Shown in pieces: positions 55,681 through 64,000 of a stretch of DNA of 64,000 nucleotides. The notes under the pieces were generated by a model that searched no databases, was not told the origin of the DNA, and saw only the letters and a list, made by a program, of their open reading frames with translations. Numbering within the stretch: position 1 is the stretch's first letter; each line of letters opens with the position of its first letter. The translations under genes and the position numbers were made by a program. This DNA is from Apteryx mantelli (taxonomy: Eukaryota > Chordata > Aves > Apterygiformes > Apterygidae), in assembly GCF_036417845.1 (NCBI RefSeq), contig NC_089994.1, positions 10,682,001 through 10,746,000 on the forward strand, written 5' to 3'.

Positions 55681-58449
55681 CACTTCGATACTGTGGTTCT
55701 TTTTTTTAAAATTGGCCTTTGCTAGGTTCTTCTTTAAAATTGTATCTTTGCATTTCTCCCTTGTAAGGTCCGCGTGTCTCGCATTTTCCTACTGCGACAG
55801 TGAAGAAATCATTTTACAAGAAACTTTGTGTTTTGAGCATTTATCTCCAGGCTTTGAGATATCTTTTCCTCTCTGAAGATTGTATTGGGACCCTTGCTTG
55901 ACCATGTGGAAGCAGATGACTTTTCCAAGGGGTGGCTCCCTTGAGGTGTCTCGGGGTTAGTGGTTAGGTCTTGCAGCAGCCGAACGAGCAGGCTAGGTTC
56001 GTGTTTAGGGGTGGTTCAGGCATTAGCTCCATCCTTGTGCTTTGCCTCTGTGGCTCACAAAGGTCTCCAGGACAAGGCTGGGATTTGGCCTGGCAGGACT
56101 GATTTGTCTTTGGATACGACACATTTAGCCCTGAGGTTGCCTTGATTAAAAATTATGAGCAAGACCTCAAGAGCATGAACTCTTCACTGTGTATGTGGGG
56201 TTTTGGCTAAACAGTCTTGCCTCTCTCTTAGCTGCTGTTTGTGGCAACAGGAATTCCCTATTCTCTCAGATTTATTGATTAGAAACTTTATTCTAGTCTC
56301 TGCCTCCAGATCAGTCCTGTTTCTTGCCCATCTTCAGTTCAACCTTCTGCAGCTGATCTGGTACCCGGCTAAAATGCTAAAAACTGTTTGAGAAATGTGC
56401 ACAAGTTAGCCAAAACTGCTATATGTAGAGCCATAACAGCGAACGGGACGTGCATGCTAACCCTGCTACAATGTAATATAGTTATGTGCGAGTTATATAA
56501 TATAGTCATAACTTAGCATCCTAATTCACAGGGTCATTACTGCTCATCATATTCTTTAACTCTATTTTAACACTGAATGCTAATTATGCTGCAGAGGACC
56601 AAGAGAAAACTTATGTAGCAATACAGCTCTAGAGACAGTTTTCACACTAAATGCATTTTAAAATAACTTTGTACAAAGTGTCAGCCTCTATCTGCAGCTT
56701 TTAATATGATCGGTACACGAGTAGGCTAGCTTTGCACATGTTGCATTTTGTGTAAATGGCTAACAAGTATTTGGGACCAAAACAACAGGCACTGGTAATG
56801 TTTTTGTCAAGTTATTATCTTGATAACTCTGTAGCAAGCAGTATGTAAAATGGCTGCTCGGGGATACATAGCATGAGCCAAGCGGAAGGAGATAGCGAGG
56901 GGTTGAATCTGATGAGGAATGCTCCATTTCGTGTCCCAAAGTTGTTCCAGCGTCTGCAGGCTTGTTTCCCTCCCAGCAAAGGGCATTAATATTTGCCACT
57001 TAAATTTCCAACTGCAAAAACAATGCCAGCTTGAAATAACAGGATTTGCTGGGTGTGGCCGTTAAACCAACGAAAGTAAATGTGAGGTTGTGCAACTGCA
57101 GAACAAAAACTTCTGATCCTTGTCCAGATGCAAAACTGTACCAGCAAATATACTGTAAGGACCACATGGCTGCTGCTCAGCAGAGCTCTGCTGAGAATAT
57201 TGCCTCATGTTACAGGACAAATACATTATCAACGTTAAACTTTGAAATAAAAGCCTGTCTGTGTGCGAAATGCTCTCAGGAAGCTGCGGGAGAGAGGAGG
57301 AGGATAGAAGGACACAGCTTTGTGCATGACGGGGAGAGGGTTGGTTCCTTGAAATGGGCTGCTTCTGGTCACATCATCATCTCCGTATTTTCAGAAAATG
57401 GCATCTGATAGATTGATTGCAAGGATTAAGAGCTACAAGGTCTTACACATGACAGTGAATTTGGCCCCTCTGATGGCAATAAACTGTTTTCAACAGGTTG
57501 GGAGACGTCTGCTTTTCCCATAAATGCCCTGTGGAGCCAGGGCTCAGCGGAGATCCTTCTTTAGGCACACGGTTCGGAGGAGAAGGCTTATTCTGGCGTT
57601 TCTTCTCCATCTAACGTCAGTTTGGGTCATCCTCAAATGCAAGGGAGTGTCCTGCTTGCAGGACTGTTTTGTTGCTTTAGCACTTTAATCTGCGTGAACA
57701 TGTGAACATGGAGATAACGTGTACCAAAGCTTCACTGGCTGGCTGTCAAAGTTTAATGGTCTTTAAACTTTCATTTGTGTATCATTCTGCCATGGCTGAT
57801 TACTTTTGCCAAATAGTATTTCTCGTGTTGTATTACGAAGGCGAGTGGGCTAGAGATGAACATGGTATCTGTGGCTCAAGAGCTGGAAAATTAATGATTC
57901 CCTCTCTGGCCTGCTGTGTTTGATTTATAATTCATATCTGATAAAATGAGAAATGCACTTCTGAGCCAGCTCTCGTCTCTCCGTTTACTTTCCAGGTTTC
58001 TTTTAATTCCTCCCTCAGTGGATGCAGGAAGGTTATGAATTTGGGGCCCTGCAACGCTCTTGAAGCAAGAGGTTTCCAGATTAGAGGTTTCTATCTTATT
58101 CCTCATTAAGGAGCTCTGTAATATTGGTCTGTTAACTTGTCTGGTGCAGAAAAATAAGCAGAATTGGGCCTGGTCAATAGGAAAAAAGATGCCTAGCAAT
58201 TTGCTACCTACGCAGTCCTCTTCTGAACGCAGAAGTGGGCCCGGTTTGATGGAGCGGTGCGCTGGAGCCCGCCTGTTGGTGGTGAAAACGCTTTGTGCTG
58301 TTGTTTGCGTCTGTCAGCCTGGCGTTGTTTGTTTTTATTTCAACTGCTTTGGAAATGAGGAAAAGATATTTTGAGTGTAGTATCTAACTCGGCAAGTCTC
58401 TCCTTGCCAGTTTTCTTTCTGGCTCCCCAAGAAATACTTTTCTATAGGC

Positions 58450-58590
58450 CGCCTCTGCCTCGTGCGCGTTGCGATGCGTCCGTGGCGCAGCGCGCTCTGC
58501 ACGCGCCGCGGGTGGGTGCCTGCGGGTCGGCCGAGGGCTCGAGCGCCTCGGGCGCGCGAGTCCTGCCAGCTCTGCACTGCGAAAGTTAAG
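58450..58590. promoter_or_regulatory. Small CpG cluster inside ZDHHC8 intron 1
   Basis: About 140 bp with very high CpG density (many CGCG and GCGC steps) bounded by AT-rich sequence. Function unknown. Confidence 0.45.
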
Positions 58591-59052
58591 CTTTTAATGT
58601 ACGTTCTGTTTTGTGTCTTTTTTGTTGTTTTTTTTGTTTTTGTCCCAGTTTGGCCTCTTCTTTTGGAAAGCATCCCTTTGGAAAGGGAATGAGGTACTGG
58701 GCTTTTTTATAATGGAAAAGGGTTTGTAGTTATGCTGAGATGATTAATTGGACAGTCTGCATCTGATTCAGAATTGTCCCCATAGTTTCCTTTCTTACTC
58801 TTACTTATTGTGACCACTTAAAAAAAAAACTGATGAAGTTGTATAAGCGTTACCGACATTTAAACCTGATTCTGATCTCCCAACGTGTCAGTTAAAATTT
58901 CATTGCAAAGTGATTATTCCTAGCTACTCCAATGGCTGCGTGCTTGGTTTGAATCCCTTGGAGGGGTGCTGGTCCTCCGGGCTGCCCGGGTCACTTCAGC
59001 TGCCTCTGCCGTCCTGCACCGTCAGGGCCTTTCCTTCTGAAAAAGGTGGCCT

Positions 59053-59088
59053 TTAGGTGTCTATAATTCTTTAGATGTCTATAATTCT
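59053..59088. repeat. 18-bp tandem duplication with one mismatch
   Basis: TTTAGGTGTCTATAATTC followed directly by TTTAGATGTCTATAATTC. Confidence 0.9.
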
Positions 59089-61617
59089 TAAATGGCTTCA
59101 TTATTTTATTTTAATTTTGGGGGGAATGGGTCAGTTCTCAACCTAGACTTTCTAATTTTGAAGAAGTCCTGAGTCAGTCCTCTTAAACAGCTCCTTCCGT
59201 AGGGTGACAGTCTATAAACAGGTCATGTTTGCTCTTTGGTTTTTGAGTTTAGAAAACAGTGTTTTGAACTGAATTATCTCTTTTGGAAGAAACTCGAGAC
59301 AAAGTTGCCGGTCTGCCCTCATGTAATTGGTGTGGGGATGGGATGGAAAGACAGGAGCATATAAGCTACTGCTGTTGTGAATTAATCTTGCAATGGGCAA
59401 GGATTTTTTTCATTTTTTTTCTCCATCTTAGTGTGGTGACAAATTAAATCTCCTATCTAAGGAAGAAGTTGCAGAGTGGTAACATGCTCTGATTTCCCAT
59501 GGCAGTAGCACAGAAGATGGTATTTTTTTCCCATGGGTACAAAAACACTTGACCATTGCTTCCCTGGCTCTACCGTTATCTTGGAGGCTGTTGGAGGGCA
59601 GGTGCATCAGGGGAGACCCAGAGTGACTCACTGCTGGTTTTCACTCTGTGGTGTCGTAGCCTTGTCTGGGTACCTGATCAGAAAGCAGGAAGGTGTCAAA
59701 GATCAACAGATCTACACTGAATTTTAAAACTATTATTAATACAGTACGTGCAGATTAGCTTTCTTTTTGTGCTTATTTAACTATATCTGGCAAATTGCCT
59801 CTTATAATCAGTAAATGAACAGAGGATTATGGACTGCTGCTGCACTTCTCATGCTTAAAATGAGGTCATATATTTGAAATCTAAAATTCTTTATTTCATA
59901 CTAAAGAAAATAGCAAGAAACAAAATCAGAATTCCTAAAGGGAAAGTACTGCATGTTCAGGTCTCTTCTGTTGTGGGTTACACTAAGCCTGCAAAGAGCC
60001 AGAGTTCTTTGCTTTATTTTTTATTTAATAAATACAAAATCTGTTAAAACTATTTGTGCACCATAGCTATGGCTGGTCTGAAGTTCCTTTTCATTCCCCA
60101 GCAATGCGACAATCCAAAAAACAAGCTTACGTACCGATGCTAGGGGGTCTTAGGCGCATCATATTTTAAATGTGCATCTGGAAATAAACTGTCCATCTCC
60201 ATTTTTGGGGGGGTGAGCCTGGAAGGAGGGGGATTGAGGCACAACTGAACGGCTTTGCTTGGTGGCAGCGGAGCCTCGCGCCCCGTGCCATGTCTGGCCG
60301 TCGCGAGGCTCGCGTCCTGCTGCGGTGACAGTTCCCTGGAACCTCTCCACGGATTCCGCAGGAATTGGCGGCACCCCAGCTTCACAGATTAGTGGTCAGT
60401 AGAGGCTGTTTATAGGGCACAAGTCTATCCAATTTGTAGTGTTGATTTGATTCTTTTTTTAATTAACACTTAGCAAAGCGTGTCAGCAGCGTGCCAAAAA
60501 GACAAGAAATGATCAGCGAAAACATGTTATTGCAACATATGATGCTGTTCCATATTATCACGGGAACATGATGTTTAAATACAGCAGTATTTTTTTTTCT
60601 GTTACTTTTGTTCATTTTATGGTCAACAGCACTTAAAAATGTTATAAATAATCTTCAAAATAAATTCAATATTTTGCTTTTTTCCCCTTTTAGTTTTTGC
60701 TTCCCCAAATCCTTCCCTTCCCTCTTTTTCCTGAATTCTTTTAAAGTCCAGTGTCTTCATTAATTAAAAGCCAACTGGTTGAACTGTTGCTTCCTTTTTT
60801 TTCCTTTTTGAACTGTTTTTCTGTGAAACAGCTTTCTCTGTGGTGTCTCTAACTTTAGCAGGTGATTGGCAGCAATTACGGAAGGAAATACAATAGCCTG
60901 TAGTCCTTTTTAGGTCCTGTGAGTACGGTCAAGATTAGTAAAATCTTACCTTTTTTTTTTTTTTGTGAAATCATTTTTCTCCTTTTTAGTTTTAAGCATC
61001 AAGCTTTTAAATTGCTGCTTCCTCAGTGCTGTGGGTGAGACCTGTCCCTTCGCCATCCAGCCCTTTGATACTGAATTGCGAGGGCAGAGGAGGTCAGGAT
61101 GAAAGTTTGAAAGGTCAGAGCTCATGTTGAAAGCCATTTTTACTGCACTTTTGCATGTCTCAAGGGTTTATGTAATGTTAGCTATGGAGTCACCAGCGTA
61201 AGGCCCCAGATTTCAGAAATAAGCTACGCGCGTAGTTTGTGCCAGGTGACAGGGCTGTCGGTATAAAGCCAGCTCGCAGTGTTAGCACCTTGTGATGGTT
61301 ACAGCCCTGCATAAGTCAGGTTGTGTGAATTCCCGTTCAAGGCTCTTGCCTTAATCTACAAGACAGGCTTCTACCTAGATTTTCCAACATATAGAGAATA
61401 TGGTTGAAGAGCCCTTCAGGGAGAAGGGCATTAGATGTGTAAGGCTTTCAGTAAGTAATATAGTCCTACATTTATATGAATCTTTATATGCAGGAAAAGG
61501 AGACAAATGTTAATGACCACAACAAAAAAAGCCCTTTCGACCTTCATCATCCCCAGCTCTTCCACCAAGGTCAGTCAGACAAGCTGGGAGGAAATCAGGT
61601 TTTGTTAATTTTTCTGC

Positions 61618-61649
61618 TTATGAGCTACTAATTTTTTAGTAGCTCGTAA
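61618..61649. repeat. Hairpin-forming inverted repeat, 14-bp arms, TTTT loop
   Basis: TTATGAGCTACTAA and TTAGTAGCTCGTAA face each other across four T. All 14 positions pair if one T-G wobble is allowed; the inner ten pairs are perfect. Confidence 0.85.
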
Positions 61650-63722
61650 CAAACACTGTCTTCAGGAAAATTGTCTAATGTGAGCATGCAGTGATGGCTC
61701 ACCCCGTTTTCTGAAATTCCTGAAACGTTCCCATTGTGATTTGGTGAGTCATGTTAATGTGACTTCTTCAGATGTGACTCAAATATCTTTCCTTTGTGTA
61801 GATTTCTTAGCAGCTTCTCTGTCATGGTTGGGGGTTATCAGAGTCTGGACGGGGAGTTTCATTCAAGTGCAAGACTCAAACTTCCATCAGTTCTCGTGCG
61901 TCTGAAGGCTGTTGGTAATGATGACCTTACCTGAACTGCCACTCGAAACCTTCATGAACACCGTCCTCCATAAATGCTGGTTGGAGGTTTTATTTCTTGA
62001 CCTCAAAACTCATAAATGCATTTATTGTGACTTACTGTTTAAAAGCCCAGTCATTCTTGAAAACTTCATGGAAAAGCTTTTCTTTTGTTTTTAATGTCCA
62101 TTGAACTCTGGGTTTTGGTTACAAAGCTGAGATCTTTAGAACAAACTTTCCGGAGTTCTCTGCTTCTCTGGGGGCAACAGAAGGGCTTAAAGAAGTTAAG
62201 AAGTTAAGAGGCTGCATGCAATAGGATCCATGTAGCAGGGGTGCAAAATATACAACATTTAACACAGTTTTTCTGTGGGTAAGTTTGGGTAACTTTGGCA
62301 ATTGTACCCAACTACTGGAGATGAGAGTGTACTTGAATGGACCAGAAGCAATAACAATCTTCTGTTAATGTCAGCAAAAGTGACTAGGTCAAGAGGTCTG
62401 TGAAAAATGGAGTTTCCAGAACAGAAACACTAAAGCTTCAGGCTAGTTCATAGTATTTCTTTTCCTAACCTGAAGCACTCCATCGTAATTGCCTTTGCTC
62501 ATATTACAGCTGTTGAGAGATGACACTATTAAGCATTAAGTGCAGTAGGTAGGTGTGACAGTAAACTCTTTTGCCCTGCTAGAATGGAGGTGCTGTGTGT
62601 TCGTCTTCCAGTACTTGTCTTGGTCCACTAGGCTTTTTTCCTCCTAATGTAGAGATAATGCCAAACCATGATATTTTAATTCTTTCCCCCTTTGCTAATC
62701 TTCCTGGTGATGCAGTTGGGATTCTTGTGCTCCTGGTACGGGTATGTGAGCGTCTTCTCAGCAGTGGTGTTGGCTGATGCTATGGGGCCTGGTGGGACCA
62801 CCCAGAGCGTTCACACCAAAGGCCCCAGGCAGGGGCAGGTGTTGGAGGCAACCCTGGCCCCAAAACCTACAGTCTGCATCTGGACACAAGCTGAACATTT
62901 GCTGTAAACACTGATCTATGCTTGGGGTGAGCTCACTGTGATACCAAGAAAGACTGAGCGTTAGAGAAAGAGAGAAAGGAGTTGTCAGGCTTTGTACTGA
63001 ACATCTGTTTAATGATAATTATTACCCAGCGTAGGAGAAAGGACTTCAGAGATATAAATACTACCCTCATCAGATGGTTTTCAGTGGAGAAGGTATGCAG
63101 CAGTAAGTAGATGTTACCTAATATTCTTAAGCCCTTGCCCCAGAGGGTTTACCTTAACTCACTGGCATATAGAGTTCATATGAATTCTATAGCCAGACTT
63201 CACTGTGTGAGCACAAGTACCTGCTGAAAATACCTACTTCTTCACAGGCACTAGGTCATCCAGGGAAACAGGGAAAGTTTGCTATGGCATTCTGGAATTT
63301 TTTTTTGAAAGCTTTCACTATTTTTAGCCTGGCTTCCTAGAGAAATGAGGCTTTATTATATTAGTCCGTCTGTTCATTCCGTCCATCCTTAACTTTTAAA
63401 TCTATTACCCACTTCTATCAAGCTTCAATAAGGGCACTGAAATCTTTAAGATAAGAAAAGAAACTCAGTGCTTGAGCATGGGAAAGAAACCATGAACTAT
63501 TGCCCTACTGAGGGAATAGTTTTGATGCGAATTCAACAGTTACATCTGGACAGACCTCCAGGTTTACAATCCTTCATGGAAAACTGTTCAGCCAGGCCTC
63601 AGGTATGTCTTCCCTTGTTTGCCTGGCAGGGGGACATGAGGGGAAATTGGAAGAAGGGTTTCTCTAGGGGGATGAGATAATATTTTGAGGGAGAAGATAA
63701 AGAGGTTTTTATATATTTTTTT

Positions 63723-63723
<1 letters not shown>

Positions 63724-63759
<36 letters not shown>
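63724..63759. repeat. (AT)n(AC)n compound microsatellite
   Basis: About 12 AT units pass directly into about six AC units, preceded by a T run at about 63716-63724. Confidence 0.9.
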
Positions 63760-64000
63760 TACAGAGGCAATATACAGAGGAAGAAGTCATAAAAAGTGTG
63801 AACAGTGATTGCTGTGGATGGCTGAGGATCATACACAAGGACGTGGGATGCATATCCCGTAAACACTTGTTCGTCTGCTCATGAAATATGTTCTTTCAGC
63901 TTAATATAGATAAGCTCTCAGATCACCTGCTTGTATAATTAGAAAAAACACATCAGGTACAAACCCAGTTATGTCCTTCCTGGGGCCCTTTAAAAATACG

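Larger units (their letters stand above)
46805..64000 (+). other. ZDHHC8: ZDHHC8 intron 1 (continues past the window)
   Basis: At least 17.2 kb. I looked for the second coding exon (family CPWLTRAVSPAVPVYNGIIF and the Cys-rich DHHC domain) on the plus strand and did not see it. The first 500 bp are CpG island. Later features are CpG-rich patches near 55380-55680 and 58450-58590, a strong hairpin at 61618-61649, small tandem repeats, and an AT/AC microsatellite near the right end. Confidence 0.8.

Noticed and set aside
58945-58960. tRNA B-box-like GGTTTGAATCCC
   Set aside because: No matching A box, cloverleaf arms or RNA polymerase III terminator at proper spacing.
61618-61649. Hairpin as a microRNA precursor
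   Set aside because: Fourteen pairs with a four-base loop are far below the roughly 30-pair stem needed for Drosha and Dicer processing.

Overview
The window is vertebrate nuclear DNA, most likely from a bird or another sauropsid. Introns are mostly 0.2-2 kb, there are two sharp CpG islands, and I found no Alu, L1, CR1-tail or LTR signatures. The exact species cannot be fixed from the sequence. Four protein-coding genes can be read exon by exon: DGCR8 (+, 3' part only), TRMT2A (-, all coding exons), RANBP1 (+, complete) and ZDHHC8 (+, first coding exon only). Their order and orientation match the human 22q11.2 (DiGeorge / velocardiofacial) interval, so this is a conserved syntenic block.

Layout. 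1-11451 holds eleven coding exons of DGCR8, from the WW domain to the stop codon; earlier exons lie off the left edge. 11452 to about 17.2 kb is DGCR8 3' UTR and/or the tail-to-tail interval. TRMT2A occupies 17294-25437 on the minus strand in eleven coding exons. Its joined frame is 1950 nt, or 649 residues. A CpG island at about 25.3-26.8 kb forms a head-to-head promoter between TRMT2A and RANBP1, with start codons 813 bp apart. RANBP1 runs from 26251 to 35682 in six coding exons, giving 630 nt and 209 residues. About 10.4 kb of apparently non-coding sequence follows. A second CpG island at about 46.3-47.3 kb carries the first coding exon of ZDHHC8 (46701-46804). The rest of the window is its first intron, at least 17 kb long.

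Functions. DGCR8 is the RNA-binding partner of Drosha in the Microprocessor, which processes primary microRNAs. TRMT2A is an RRM plus SAM-dependent tRNA uracil-C5 methyltransferase. RANBP1 is the Ran-GTP binding co-activator of RanGAP in nuclear transport and mitosis. ZDHHC8 is a membrane palmitoyltransferase. They do not form one pathway; what they share is position and, for TRMT2A and RANBP1, a promoter.

I found no bacterial-type system, CRISPR array, intact mobile element, tRNA or rRNA, and no evidence of a previously undescribed system. The points worth checking are regulatory or structural: the shared promoter with a perfect CRE and an odd AT-rich block, a NAGNAG acceptor next to the RANBP1 export signal, two rare GTTGGT donors, opposed poly(A) signals between DGCR8 and TRMT2A, G-quadruplex motifs, a perfectly paired hairpin, and CpG-rich patches inside the ZDHHC8 intron. 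Exon boundaries were placed by eye from reading frame, splice consensus and remembered family sequence. For the two complete genes the joined frames stay open and are divisible by three.
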